DNA of 64,000 bases from Pseudomonas thivervalensis (GTDB taxonomy: Bacteria; Pseudomonadota; Gammaproteobacteria; Pseudomonadales; Pseudomonadaceae): the NCBI RefSeq assembly GCF_001269655.1, contig NZ_LHVE01000009.1:372001-436000 (forward strand). The letters run 5' to 3'. Position numbers and translations under genes: made by a program. The notes below the pieces were generated by a model. That model had not been told where the DNA came from. It ran no database searches and worked only from the letters and a program-made list of their open reading frames with translations. Numbering within the stretch: position 1 is the first letter of the stretch; every line of letters begins with the position of its first letter. Positions 51,132-60,765 of this stretch are shown here, piece after piece.

Positions 51132-51291
51132 TCGTAAAACGGGCTGATGCGATGGACGATGAATGTTTGACCACCATCGTCTTGTCGCCGCGGTGTAAAG
51201 TGCGCGTCTAATTGGCGCTAGGGCTGCAACGGTGATGGATTGACCTGCCCCCTGAACGTTCGCCGTGCAGGCTTCTGGTATGGAAAATTCT

Positions 51292-51891
51292 ATGGATTAT
51301 ATTGCGCTTTCGTTGTTGGCCGTGTTGTTGGTTCCGGGGCCGACGAACTCATTGTTGTTACAAGTCGGTGTGAGTCGAGGGCTCAATGCGCGTTCAATGC
51401 GTTTTGTCGCCGCCGAGTGGTTGGCGTACGTTATCCAGACGACGATATGGGGCGTGTTCATCGATCTGCTCATTGCGGAACATGCGTGGGTGGTGACCGC
51501 CACCAAGATTTTTGCCGTGTGCTTTTTGTTTCATATTTCCCTCAAGCTGTGGCTCTCGGTAAAAAACGATGCGCCTGGCGCCGCGACGGGAATTACCGTT
51601 GCGGATCTGTTTGTGGCCACGCTGACCAATCCCAAAGGGTTGTTTTTTGTGTCCTTCGTGGCGCCGGCCGGTACGTTCTTGTCGCTGGATAACTGGCTGT
51701 CATTCATGTTGCTGTTTACAGCCATCGTTTTTCCGGTAGGGCTTGTGTGGATTGCGGCTGGGGCTTTTTGTGGCCGAAAATTTCACGCCATTGTGTCGGG
51801 ACGATTCTTGAATCGAGCCATCTCCCTGGTGATCGGGTTGTTCGCCTGCAGCATGCTTTTCAATATCGCCTCCCAGGTACATTTCACCTGA
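51292..51891 (+). CDS. LysE/RhtB-family exporter
   Basis: 199 residues from the ATG at 51292 with GGAAAA upstream; starts at 51280 or 51265 are possible but less family-like. The N-terminal IALSLLAVLLVPGPTNSLLL is the LysE-family signature, followed by five or six further hydrophobic segments and LTNPKGLFFVSF. Such proteins export amino acids or related small molecules by proton antiport. Base composition is visibly less GC-rich than that of the surrounding genes, and REP elements flank it on one side, which may mark acquired DNA. It is convergent with the UvrA-like gene. Confidence 0.85.
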   Translation: MDYIALSLLAVLLVPGPTNSLLLQVGVSRGLNARSMRFVAAEWLAYVIQTTIWGVFIDLLIAEHAWVVTATKIFAVCFLFHISLKLWLSVKNDAPGAATGITVADLFVATLTNPKGLFFVSFVAPAGTFLSLDNWLSFMLLFTAIVFPVGLVWIAAGAFCGRKFHAIVSGRFLNRAISLVIGLFACSMLFNIASQVHFT

Positions 51892-51916
51892 ATCCGGGCT
51901 GATATTGACGCTCAAT

Positions 51917-51946
51917 GGCGTCGGATCCGATCGTTGGATCGGCGCC
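51917..51946. terminator. Hairpin between convergent LysE-like and UvrA-like genes
   Basis: CCGATC (51927-51932) and GATCGG (51937-51942) form a perfect inner stem around GTTG, extended by GGCG and CGCC. It lies between two convergent stop codons and could serve both transcripts. There is no T-run. Confidence 0.45.
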
Positions 51947-51975
51947 AGGGAGCCCGATAACGCGCTGTAGAGCCT

Positions 51976-54633
51976 TCAATGTTCAAGCTGCAAAGCCCTT
52001 TCCAGGAAGCCCGCCGTTCGACTCTCCCGGGACTTCGCCACCGTCTCCGGAGCCCCGCAAACGACCACCTTTCCGCCCTGGGTTCCAGCCCCCGGGCCGA
52101 TATCGATGACCCAGTCACTCTGCGCCACTACGCGCATGTCATGCTCCACCACAACCACCGTATGACCTTCTTCCACCAGGCGATTCAACTGCACCAGCAA
52201 GCGGTCCACGTCCTGGGGATGCAGCCCGTTGGTTGGCTCGTCCAACACATATAACGTTGCGCCCCGGGCCTTGCGCTGCAGTTCCGTCGCCAGCTTGATC
52301 CGCTGGGCTTCGCCGCCGGACAGCTCGGTGGCCGGTTGGCCCAGGCGCAGGTAACCCAGTCCGATATCCTGCAGCACTTGCAACGAGCGCTTGGCCGCCG
52401 CTTGCTCGGCAAACACCTCCAGCGCCTGGTTCACGGTCAGTTGCAAGACCTGGGAAATGTCCAGGCCCTGCCAGCGAACCTCGAGGGTTTGCGGGTTGTA
52501 GCGCGCACCGTGGCAGGTGGGGCAGGGTGCGTACACGCTGGGCATGAACAACAATTCCACGCTGACGAAACCCTCACCTTCGCACGTCTCGCAGCGACCC
52601 TTGGCGACGTTGAAGGAGAACCGTCCGGCATCGAACCCCAGCGCCTGCGCCTGCTCGGTGGCGGCGAACAGTTTGCGCACATGGTCGAACAACCCGGTGT
52701 ACGTGGCGAGGTTGGAGCGCGGGGTGCGGCCGATGGGTTTCTGGTCCACCTGGACCAGGCGCTTGACCGCGTCGAGCCCGGCGGTCACGCGCCCGGCGCT
52801 GGTTTGCACGGGTTCGTCTTCCAGGCTTTGCTCGTCGGGTTCGGCGTTGGGGCTGGCCTGGCCCAGGTGGGCACCGACCAGATCCAGCAGGGCCTGGCTG
52901 ACGAGGCTGGATTTGCCAGAGCCAGAGATGCCGGTCACGGCGGTGAAGCAGCCCAGCGGGAAGGCCGCGCTCAGGTTGTCGAGGTTGTTACGGGTGATGC
53001 CTTCCAGGCGCAGCCAATCCCTGGGCGTTCGCGGGCTGCGTGTCGCGGCGTGTTCTTCGCCAAACAAGTAAGCGCGGGTGCGTGATTCGGTGATCTGTCC
53101 CAGGCCTGCCGGTGGACCGCTATAAAGGACTTTTCCACCTTGTTCGCCAGCGTCCGGGCCCACGTCGATGAGCCAGTCGGCGCGGCGCATGGTGTCGAGG
53201 TCGTGTTCGACCACAAACACCGAGTTGCCCGCTGCCTTGAGGCGTTGCAGGGCACCGAACAGCGCTTCGCTGTCGGCCGGGTGCAGGCCGGCGGAGGGTT
53301 CGTCCAGCACGTAAATCACCCCGAACAACTGGGAATTGAGCTGGGTCGCCAGGCGCAGGCGTTGCAGTTCGCCGGAAGAAAGCGTCGGCGTGCTGCGTTC
53401 CAGGGCGAGGTAGCCGAGGCCCAGGTCGATGAGGGTGGTGATCCGTTCCAGCAGCTCGGCGGCGATGCGTTGGGCGGCCAGGCGTTTTTCCAGGGAAAGG
53501 TTGGGGGTGTGGCGTGCGTCCGGTCCGCCGGCGTGGGGGTTGTCGCCTCTGGCGGCGCGTTGCTCACGGGCCTCCCGGGTTTGTCGGTGGCTGAGGACGC
53601 TCCCCGTTTCTTCGGCCTGTTCAAGGTAATCGGGCGCCAGGACGCGCTTGAGTACCTCGGCCAGTTCGAGCAGTGGCAAGTGCGACAGTTCAGCGATGTC
53701 CAGGCCGGCAAAGGTCACGGTCAGTGCCTGGCGCTTGAGGCGCTTGCCTTCGCACACCGGGCAGGGGCTGGCGCGCATGTATTGCGCCACGCGTTTGCGC
53801 ATCTGGGCGCTCTGGGAATGCATGAAAGTGTGCAGCAGGTAGCGCCGGGCGCCGCTGAACGTGCCCTGGTAGCTGGGTTCGAGCTTGCGCTTGAGGGCCG
53901 CGCGGGTCTGGGCCGGGGTCAGTCCGGCGTAGACGGGAACGGTCGGGGTTTCTTCGGTGAAGAGAATCCAGTCCCGTTGCTTTTTCGGCAGGTCGCGCCA
54001 GGGAATGTCGACGTCATAGCCCAGGGTCACGAGGATGTCCCGCAGGTTCTGGCCTTGCCAGGCCATGGGCCAGGCGGCCACGGCGCGCTCGCGGATGGTC
54101 AGCGATGGGTCCGGCACCATGGACGCCTCGGTCACTTCGTAGACCCGCCCCAGGCCATGGCATTCCTGGCAGGCGCCTTGAGGCGTATTGGGCGAGAAGT
54201 CCTCGGCGTAGAGCATCGGTTGGTCGGCCGGATAACTGCCGGCGCGGGAGTAAAGCATGCGAATCAGGCTCGACAGGGTGGTGACGCTGCCCACCGATGA
54301 GCGTGCGCTGGGGGTGCCGCGTTGTTGCTGCAAAGCAACTGCCGGGGGCAGGCCCTCGATGCTGTCCACGTCCGGTACGCCCACCTGGTCGATCAGGCGC
54401 CGCGCATAGGGCGCGACGGACTCGAAGTAACGACGCTGGGCTTCGGCGTAGAGCGTGGAGAACGCCAGCGACGACTTGCCGGACCCCGACACGCCGGTGA
54501 ACACCACCAGCGCATCGCGGGGGATGTCCACGTCGACGTTCTTGAGGTTGTGTTCGCGGGCGCCGCGTACCCGGACGAAGCCGGTGGCTTGCGGCTGGTC
54601 AGCGGTTGAAGCGGGGGCGGAACGTGGGGGCAT
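51976..54633 (-). CDS. UvrA2-like excinuclease ABC subunit A paralogue
   Basis: 885 residues from an ATG behind AAGGAATG. Two ABC ATPase modules are present: Walker [10 protein letters not shown] at 47-55 and a second GISGSGKSS, with signatures [15 protein letters not shown] and [15 protein letters not shown]. Zinc-finger cysteines are seen in [25 protein letters not shown] and CPTCHGAR. It is shorter than canonical UvrA (about 940 residues), fitting the UvrA2 class that often lacks the UvrB-binding domain and is associated with tolerance to DNA-binding drugs rather than core repair. It stands alone, with no uvrB or drug gene next to it. Confidence 0.88.
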   Translation of the reverse strand: MPPRSAPASTADQPQATGFVRVRGAREHNLKNVDVDIPRDALVVFTGVSGSGKSSLAFSTLYAEAQRRYFESVAPYARRLIDQVGVPDVDSIEGLPPAVALQQQRGTPSARSSVGSVTTLSSLIRMLYSRAGSYPADQPMLYAEDFSPNTPQGACQECHGLGRVYEVTEASMVPDPSLTIRERAVAAWPMAWQGQNLRDILVTLGYDVDIPWRDLPKKQRDWILFTEETPTVPVYAGLTPAQTRAALKRKLEPSYQGTFSGARRYLLHTFMHSQSAQMRKRVAQYMRASPCPVCEGKRLKRQALTVTFAGLDIAELSHLPLLELAEVLKRVLAPDYLEQAEETGSVLSHRQTREAREQRAARGDNPHAGGPDARHTPNLSLEKRLAAQRIAAELLERITTLIDLGLGYLALERSTPTLSSGELQRLRLATQLNSQLFGVIYVLDEPSAGLHPADSEALFGALQRLKAAGNSVFVVEHDLDTMRRADWLIDVGPDAGEQGGKVLYSGPPAGLGQITESRTRAYLFGEEHAATRSPRTPRDWLRLEGITRNNLDNLSAAFPLGCFTAVTGISGSGKSSLVSQALLDLVGAHLGQASPNAEPDEQSLEDEPVQTSAGRVTAGLDAVKRLVQVDQKPIGRTPRSNLATYTGLFDHVRKLFAATEQAQALGFDAGRFSFNVAKGRCETCEGEGFVSVELLFMPSVYAPCPTCHGARYNPQTLEVRWQGLDISQVLQLTVNQALEVFAEQAAAKRSLQVLQDIGLGYLRLGQPATELSGGEAQRIKLATELQRKARGATLYVLDEPTNGLHPQDVDRLLVQLNRLVEEGHTVVVVEHDMRVVAQSDWVIDIGPGAGTQGGKVVVCGAPETVAKSRESRTAGFLERALQLEH

Positions 54634-54813
54634 CGGGCATTCCTTGTGTACGTCGATCAGCGTTTCGGGGCGTTATGGCGATGGGAGAGTGGACTGGATC
54701 ACAGCGCTGACAATTATGCGACCGGGTTTGGCCATTCTCGTGCGATAAAAATTTACTCCGGACAAAAGAGATGAGAAAAGCTTCGCAGTTTTCCCCTGGT
54801 TACGGACCTCCCC

Positions 54814-56289
54814 ATGCCTCGTTCAAAACTGCTCTCTAAATTATTGGTCGCGCTGCTGGCCGGCGCCGCGCTGTGGTACATGTGGATGATCACCAGTGCC
54901 AAGCTGGAGTGGGGCGGCGACAGTCCCGATCAGCAGCAACTGGGCGCCGTGAAGGACACCCGCTTGCGCGCGATGACCCAGTATTGCACGGGCGTGACGG
55001 TGACCCCGCAGGGCACCTGGCTGGTGGCGCGCCTGGAGAGGGAGGCCCAAGCGCTCGAACCGTCCGCGGGCGTCGTAAACCTGGATGCGGTGGTTTATGG
55101 CAAGCCCGCCGAGAATGAAGAACCGGAGGCACTCGGGACCTTTTCCCATTTGTTCTCTCGTGCCGAAACGGAAACCTCCTTCATTTCCCGCCTGGATGAC
55201 CAAGGGCAATTTCAACTTGTGGCCCATGTCAGCGGTGCCGCTTGTCTTGTGGCCAGTCCCGATGGGACCAATATGTTCCTGCTCACGGGCCTGCGTCGAC
55301 CTGAGACGGCGAATACCCATGAGCCCGATCAGACCGTCTTTCGCAGCGATGATCAAGGCCAGCACTGGACCTGGTTGACCCAGGGCTGGTTTCCCGAGGT
55401 CGATTCGTTGGCCTGGAGCCTGGTTCCCTATTTCCACGGCGCGAATGAAGTCTGGGCCGTGGGCAAGCCGGACGGGGTGGAGGACGACGGCGCTGAAGCA
55501 CAGCCGACGGCCGTTTCCACCGGCGTCTTTTACTCGGCTGATCGCGGTGCGCACAGCTCGCCGGTCATGGCACCCGAGTCGTTGCTCGTGCCTGCCGAAT
55601 ATGCGCATGGCAAGCGTCCTGACATCACTGAGTGGGGCACGAGCGAAGGTGAACATGGGGAAGTCCACACCGGTGTCCTGCAGCTGGATACACAGACGGC
55701 CTTTATCTGGGTCTCCCAACGCTTCTGGGGCAGTCATCCGGATGGCGTCAGCAACAATCTCGCGGTTAACGTCACCACACGGGCCCGGCTGCAAGCCAAG
55801 GCAGGGCAGTGGCAGGTGGTCGACGTGCAGCGTGACGACAACCTGTTCGTGAGCAAGCTGATACAGAATGACGCCGGGAAGGTGATGGGGCTGATTGACC
55901 AGGGAAACCACGGGCAAACAGTTGTCGCCGAACTGGACACCGCTGCACTGACCTGGACGCCCATGGGTGACCTGCCCAGTGTGTTTTCACCCCTGGCATC
56001 GCAAACCCAGGTGCGAGGCAGCAATTTCTGGATGGGACAAAACACCCTGCTGATCAACACCACCAGCGAGCACCATCCACCGCGCTGGCTCTACTGGTGG
56101 TCGGACGCGAACATCTCCGCCAACGGGGTGTTCTATTCCAAGGATTGGGGCCGCTCCTGGCAGCGCCTCGCCATCGGCGGTTACCTGGGCGTTCTTGGCT
56201 TTGAACCGGTGCAGGACCGGGTGTTCTGGGCCAACGGCAATTGGTACGACAGCAACGACGGCCGTGTCTATTCCTATGGCTTGCGCTGA
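54814..56289 (+). CDS. Membrane-anchored BNR/sialidase-like propeller protein, unknown function
   Basis: 491 residues. One N-terminal hydrophobic segment (LLVALLAGAALWYMWMITSA) is an uncleaved anchor or signal. The rest, in the periplasm, has repeated SxDxGxxW-like Asp-box motifs (RSDDQGQHWTWLTQGWF, YSKDWGRSWQRLAIGG) typical of BNR beta-propellers such as sialidases and WD/photosystem-assembly-type proteins. No catalytic sialidase tyrosine-glutamate pair could be identified. The gene stands alone between the UvrA2-like gene and the nos operon. The start follows GACCTCCCC, which is a weak ribosome site. Confidence 0.65.
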   Translation: MPRSKLLSKLLVALLAGAALWYMWMITSAKLEWGGDSPDQQQLGAVKDTRLRAMTQYCTGVTVTPQGTWLVARLEREAQALEPSAGVVNLDAVVYGKPAENEEPEALGTFSHLFSRAETETSFISRLDDQGQFQLVAHVSGAACLVASPDGTNMFLLTGLRRPETANTHEPDQTVFRSDDQGQHWTWLTQGWFPEVDSLAWSLVPYFHGANEVWAVGKPDGVEDDGAEAQPTAVSTGVFYSADRGAHSSPVMAPESLLVPAEYAHGKRPDITEWGTSEGEHGEVHTGVLQLDTQTAFIWVSQRFWGSHPDGVSNNLAVNVTTRARLQAKAGQWQVVDVQRDDNLFVSKLIQNDAGKVMGLIDQGNHGQTVVAELDTAALTWTPMGDLPSVFSPLASQTQVRGSNFWMGQNTLLINTTSEHHPPRWLYWWSDANISANGVFYSKDWGRSWQRLAIGGYLGVLGFEPVQDRVFWANGNWYDSNDGRVYSYGLR

Positions 56290-56323
56290 GTTCAGATGTC
56301 CCTGACACATCGCTGAACTGCTG

Positions 56324-56456
56324 TTGTGGCGAGGGAGCTTGCTCCCGCTGGGCTGCGCAGCAGCCCCAAGGCCAGTCTGCGCGGTGTGTCAGGTTGATGT
56401 GGTCAGCCTCATGGGGGGCGCTTCGCACCCCAGCGGGAGCAAGCTCCCTCGCCACC
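56324..56456. repeat. Inverted pair of GGCGAGGGAGC-type REP elements
   Basis: One element at 56324-56367 and its inverse at 56425-56456 lie in the 309-base gap before nosR. The same class occurs at 41259, 41356 and 51090. Apart from these and the ANR/DNR box nothing was seen in the gap. Confidence 0.8.
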
Positions 56457-56520
56457 AATGCAGTTTTCATCTGCTGGAAGTCGGCGTCTGCTCCCGGATT
56501 CAGGGTTAAGTTTTCCCAAG

Positions 56521-56534
56521 TTGATTTCAATCAA
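56521..56534 (+). promoter_or_regulatory. Perfect ANR/DNR box upstream of nosR
   Basis: TTGAT-TTCA-ATCAA matches TTGAT-N4-ATCAA at all ten positions. With the box at about -41.5, transcription would start near 56569, 30 bases before nosR. In Pseudomonas the NO-responsive DNR usually drives nos genes through such a site. Confidence 0.8.
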
Positions 56535-56598
56535 GGGCCCAAGCCACGGGCGGGGCCCACAATGATCGCCAAGATCCTGCCTTCAAGCCCTGGCGCTC

Positions 56599-58767
56599 AT
56601 GACCCGTCCCTCTGTGATGTTGCACCTGTCCCGCTCCTGGCTCCCCGGGCTGTTCGTTCTACTGCTGATGTTCGCCGCAATCGTCCAGGCCAAGGATTAC
56701 GGTGACCTCCCGCAACAGCGCATCCACCACGTCCTGGGCCCGGTCGATTCGATCTCCGAGCCCGACGGTCTCTTCAAGGTCCGCAAACTGTCCGCCGCCG
56801 GCAAGGTCGTGGGCTACGTGTTCCAGAGCCTGGACGTGGTGGACATTCCCGCTTATTCCGGCAAGCCGATCAACGTCCAGGTCATTCTCGACACGGCGGG
56901 GGTGATCCTCGACGCCTATGTGCTTGAACACCACGAACCGATCCTGCTGATCGGCATCGCCGAAGAAAAACTCCACGGGTTCAGCGCGCGTTACAGCGGC
57001 ATCAAAGTCAACCAGCGGGTGGTGGTGGGGCACTCCAGCGACCCGAATGCGGTGACGGTCGATGCGATCGCCGGCGCGACCGTGACGGCCATGGTGGTCA
57101 ACGAAGTGATCATGCGCGCCGCCCACGATGTCGCGGTGTCCCTGGGCCTGGTCAAGGGTGACGCAGGATTGGCCGTGGCACCGGCGCGGGTGCGCGCGGA
57201 TATCTACGAGCCCGCCGACTGGAAAACCCTGACCGGCAACGGCGCGGTCCGTCGCCTGCACCTGACCCGTGGCCAGGTCGATGCGTCCTTCAAGGGCACC
57301 GAAGCCGAACAGGTCGAGACCGCCAGCGGCGAGCAGGTGAATGACACCTTCATCGACCTCTACGCCACCCACCTCAACCCACCCACCATTGGCCGCAACC
57401 TGCTGGGCGAGGCGCAATACCGCACGCTGATGGCCGAGCTCAAGCCGGGCGAGCAGGCCATCGCCGTGATGGGCAGCGGGCGTTATTCCTTCAAGGGCTC
57501 GGGCTACGTGCGGGGCGGCATTTTCGACCGGGTGCAACTGCGCCAGTCTGGCGACACCATCAGCTTTCGCGACCTGGATTTCCAACGCCTGAATGATGTG
57601 GCCCTCGACGACATGCCGGACTTCGATGAAATGGCGATTTTCATCATCCGTGCCGCCCACCGTTTCGACCCCGGCTCGCCGTGGAACCTGGAGCTGTTGG
57701 TGCGCCGCCAGACCGGCCCGGTCAGCGGCACCTTCAGCAGTTTCGAGCTGGCCTATCAACTGCCCGAACTTTACCTGGAACGGCCATTGCCCACCGCCGA
57801 GCAACTGGCGGCGGCCGAAGAAGCCAACCGGCCAATGTGGCTGACGCTCTGGTATCAGAAAAGTGTTGAAATCAGCGTACTCGGCGCGGCCCTGCTGGTG
57901 CTCACGGCGATCCTGTTTTTCCAGGACTCACTGGCGCGGCGGCCCAGATTGCTGCACTGGGTGCGTCGCGGTTACCTGGTGTTCACCGTGGTGTTCCTGG
58001 GTGGCTTTGCGCTGGCGCAGTTGTCAGTGGTCAACGTGCTGACTTTCGTCCACGCCCTGTTCGAAGGCTTTCGCTGGGAACTGTTCCTCACCGATCCGCT
58101 GATCTTCATCCTCTGGGTGTTCACCGCCGGCAGCATTCTGTTGTGGGGACGCGGGGTGTTCTGCGGCTGGCTGTGTCCGTTCGGCGCGTTGCAGGAGCTG
58201 ATCAACGAACTGGCGCGCAAGCTCAAGGTGCCTCAATACGAGTTGCCGTTCGCCGTGCATGAGCGTCTGTGGGCGATCAAATATATCATCTTGTTGGTGC
58301 TGTTCGGCGTCTCGCTGGAGTCGATGTCCAACGCCGAACGGCTGGCCGAAGTGGAGCCGTTCAAGACCGCCATCACCCTCAAGTTCGACCGCCAAGGGTG
58401 GTTCGTCGCGTACGCAGCGGGCCTGCTGGTGATCAATGTCTTTACCCGCAAAGTCTATTGCCGCTACGTCTGCCCGCTGGGCGCGGCCCTGGCGATGCCG
58501 ACCCGGCTGCGGCTGTTCGACTGGCTCAAGCGCCGCAAGGAGTGTGGCAACCCCTGCCAACTGTGCGCCAAGGAATGCGAGATCCAGGCGATTCATCCCG
58601 ATGGCCGGATCAATGCCAACGAATGCCATTACTGCCTCGACTGCCAGATGACCTGGCACAACGAAAACAAATGCCCGCCGCTGATCAACAAGCGCAAGAA
58701 GCGCGGCAAGGCGACCGCGATCGATCCGCAACTGATTCCCGTGGTGCAGGTGAACCCGGCGCCTTGA
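56599..58767 (+). CDS. nosR: NosR, membrane flavo-iron-sulfur protein for N2O reduction
   Basis: 722 residues. A signal-like N-terminal helix is followed by a periplasmic FMN-binding domain with DAIAGATVTA (D155 to A164, T161 a likely covalent flavin site), several membrane helices and two C-terminal 4Fe-4S clusters, with CGNPCQLCAKEC from C649 and CHYCLDC from C676. Further membrane-proximal CGWLCPFGAL and CRYVCPLGA motifs match the NosR/NapH type. It passes electrons from the quinol pool toward NosZ and is needed for nosZ expression. It starts the nos operon. The ribosome site at the chosen start is weak; an internal ATG at 56617 is possible. Confidence 0.94.
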   Translation: MTRPSVMLHLSRSWLPGLFVLLLMFAAIVQAKDYGDLPQQRIHHVLGPVDSISEPDGLFKVRKLSAAGKVVGYVFQSLDVVDIPAYSGKPINVQVILDTAGVILDAYVLEHHEPILLIGIAEEKLHGFSARYSGIKVNQRVVVGHSSDPNAVTVDAIAGATVTAMVVNEVIMRAAHDVAVSLGLVKGDAGLAVAPARVRADIYEPADWKTLTGNGAVRRLHLTRGQVDASFKGTEAEQVETASGEQVNDTFIDLYATHLNPPTIGRNLLGEAQYRTLMAELKPGEQAIAVMGSGRYSFKGSGYVRGGIFDRVQLRQSGDTISFRDLDFQRLNDVALDDMPDFDEMAIFIIRAAHRFDPGSPWNLELLVRRQTGPVSGTFSSFELAYQLPELYLERPLPTAEQLAAAEEANRPMWLTLWYQKSVEISVLGAALLVLTAILFFQDSLARRPRLLHWVRRGYLVFTVVFLGGFALAQLSVVNVLTFVHALFEGFRWELFLTDPLIFILWVFTAGSILLWGRGVFCGWLCPFGALQELINELARKLKVPQYELPFAVHERLWAIKYIILLVLFGVSLESMSNAERLAEVEPFKTAITLKFDRQGWFVAYAAGLLVINVFTRKVYCRYVCPLGAALAMPTRLRLFDWLKRRKECGNPCQLCAKECEIQAIHPDGRINANECHYCLDCQMTWHNENKCPPLINKRKKRGKATAIDPQLIPVVQVNPAP

Positions 58768-58820
58768 GGCACCCCAATGGCCTGTCCCTTGACCGTTTCA
58801 TTCTTCATGGAGCACACAGC

Positions 58821-60740
58821 ATGAGCGATAAAAAAAACCAAACCCCGGGCTCGGTGGAAGAACCCAGGGGTGTCAGCCGGCGCAGCTTTCTCGGCACCGG
58901 TGCGGTAACGGGAGCGGTGCTGGCTGGCGCGACGGCGCTGGGGGCCGGGACGTTCACCCGTGAATCCTGGGCGGCAGCGGCCAAGGAGGCCAAGTCCAAG
59001 ATCCACGTCGGGCCTGGGGAGCTGGACGAATACTACGGGTTCTGGAGCGGCGGTCACCAAGGCGAGGTTCGGGTGCTGGGTGTGCCGTCGATGCGCGAGC
59101 TGATGCGCATCCCGGTGTTCAACGTCGACTCGGCCACCGGTTGGGGCCTGACCAACGAGAGCAAGCGCATCCTCGGGGACAGCGCCAAATACCAGAACGG
59201 CGATTGCCACCACCCGCACATCTCCATGACCGACGGCAAGTACGACGGCAAATACCTGTTCATCAACGACAAGGCCAACTCCCGGGTCGCGCGCATTCGC
59301 CTGGACATCATGAAGTGCGACAAGATCCTCACCGTGCCCAACGTACAGGCCATCCACGGCCTGCGCCTGCAGAAGGTGCCGTACACCAAGTACGTGTTCG
59401 CCAACGCGGAGTTCGTGATCCCGCACCCCAACGATGGCCATACCTTCGACCTGCAGGACAAAAACAGCTTCACGATGTTCAACGCCATCGATGCCGAGAA
59501 AATGGAAATGGCCTTCCAGGTGATCGTCGATGGCAACCTGGACAACTCCGACGCCGACTACACCGGCAAATACGCCGCCAGCACTTGCTACAACTCTGAG
59601 AAGGCCTATGACCTGGGCGGCATGATGCGCAACGAGCGCGATTGGGTGGTGGTGTTCAACATCCCGCGGATCGAGGCGGCGATCAAGGCCGGCAAGTTCA
59701 TCATCCTGGATGGCTCCAAGGTGCCGGTGGTCGATGGCCGCAAGACCGATGGCAAGGATTCCGAGTTCACCCGTTACATTCCCGTGCCGAAGAACCCCCA
59801 CGGGCTCAATACCTCGTCCGACGGCAAATACTTCATCGCCAACGGCAAGCTGTCCCCCACGGTCTCGATGATCGCCATCGACCGGTTGGACGATTTGTTC
59901 GCCGACCGTTTCAAGGACCCGCGCGAAGTGATCGTCGCCGAGCCGGAACTGGGGCTGGGGCCGCTGCACACCACCTTCGACGGGCGCGGCAATGCCTACA
60001 CGACCTTGTTCATCGACAGCCAAGTGGTGAAGTGGAACATGGACGAGGCCATCCGTGCCTACAAGGGCGAGAAGGTCAATTACATCAAGCAGAAACTCGA
60101 CGTCCAGTACCAGCCCGGCCACAACCATGCGTCCCTCACCGAAACCAGCGAGGCGGACGGCAAGTGGTTGGTGGTGTTGTGCAAATTCTCCAAGGACCGC
60201 TTCCTGCCGACCGGGCCATTACACCCTGAGAACGATCAGTTGATCGACATTTCCGGTGAAGAAATGAAGCTGGTGCACGACGGCCCGGCCTTCGCCGAAC
60301 CCCATGACTGCATTCTCGCGCGGCGCGACCAGATCAAGACCCAGAAAATCTGGAACCGCAACGATCCGTTCTTCGCCGACACCGTGGCCCTGGCGAAGAA
60401 GGACGGCATCAACCTCGAAACCGACAACAAGGTCATCCGTGACGGCAACAAGGTGCGGGTTTACATGACCTCGATGGCGCCGGCCTATGGCCTGACGGAG
60501 TTCACCGTCAAGCAAGGCAACGAGGTGACGGTGACCATCACCAACATCGACCAGATCGAAGACGTATCCCACGGCTTTGTCATGACTAACCACGGCGCGA
60601 GCATGGAGATCAGCCCGCAACAGACCTCATCGATCACCTTCATCGCTGATAAGGCCGGTTTGCATTGGTACTACTGCAGTTGGTTCTGCCACGCCCTGCA
60701 CATGGAAATGGTCGGGCGCATGCTGGTTGAAAAGGCCTGA
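58821..60740 (+). CDS. nosZ: Nitrous-oxide reductase NosZ
   Basis: 639 residues from the ATG at 58821 behind ATGGAGC; a longer frame starting in nosR is discarded. A Tat signal with RRSFLG at 20-25 exports the folded cofactor protein. The beta-propeller that holds the tetranuclear CuZ cluster fills the middle, and the C-terminal cupredoxin domain has the CuA ligands in CSWFCHALHMEM (C619, C623, H627, M630). It reduces N2O to N2 in the periplasm. The twin-arginine signal assigns it to the clade I, Tat-exported type. It lies 53 bases after nosR. Confidence 0.97.
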   Translation: MSDKKNQTPGSVEEPRGVSRRSFLGTGAVTGAVLAGATALGAGTFTRESWAAAAKEAKSKIHVGPGELDEYYGFWSGGHQGEVRVLGVPSMRELMRIPVFNVDSATGWGLTNESKRILGDSAKYQNGDCHHPHISMTDGKYDGKYLFINDKANSRVARIRLDIMKCDKILTVPNVQAIHGLRLQKVPYTKYVFANAEFVIPHPNDGHTFDLQDKNSFTMFNAIDAEKMEMAFQVIVDGNLDNSDADYTGKYAASTCYNSEKAYDLGGMMRNERDWVVVFNIPRIEAAIKAGKFIILDGSKVPVVDGRKTDGKDSEFTRYIPVPKNPHGLNTSSDGKYFIANGKLSPTVSMIAIDRLDDLFADRFKDPREVIVAEPELGLGPLHTTFDGRGNAYTTLFIDSQVVKWNMDEAIRAYKGEKVNYIKQKLDVQYQPGHNHASLTETSEADGKWLVVLCKFSKDRFLPTGPLHPENDQLIDISGEEMKLVHDGPAFAEPHDCILARRDQIKTQKIWNRNDPFFADTVALAKKDGINLETDNKVIRDGNKVRVYMTSMAPAYGLTEFTVKQGNEVTVTITNIDQIEDVSHGFVMTNHGASMEISPQQTSSITFIADKAGLHWYYCSWFCHALHMEMVGRMLVEKA

Positions 60741-60765
60741 TTCATTCATGAGGGGGACAGGCGCA

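Noticed and set aside
51240-51692. 150-codon frame overlapping the start of the LysE gene
   Set aside because: Different frame, no ribosome site or domain; overlapped by a gene with a clear LysE signature.
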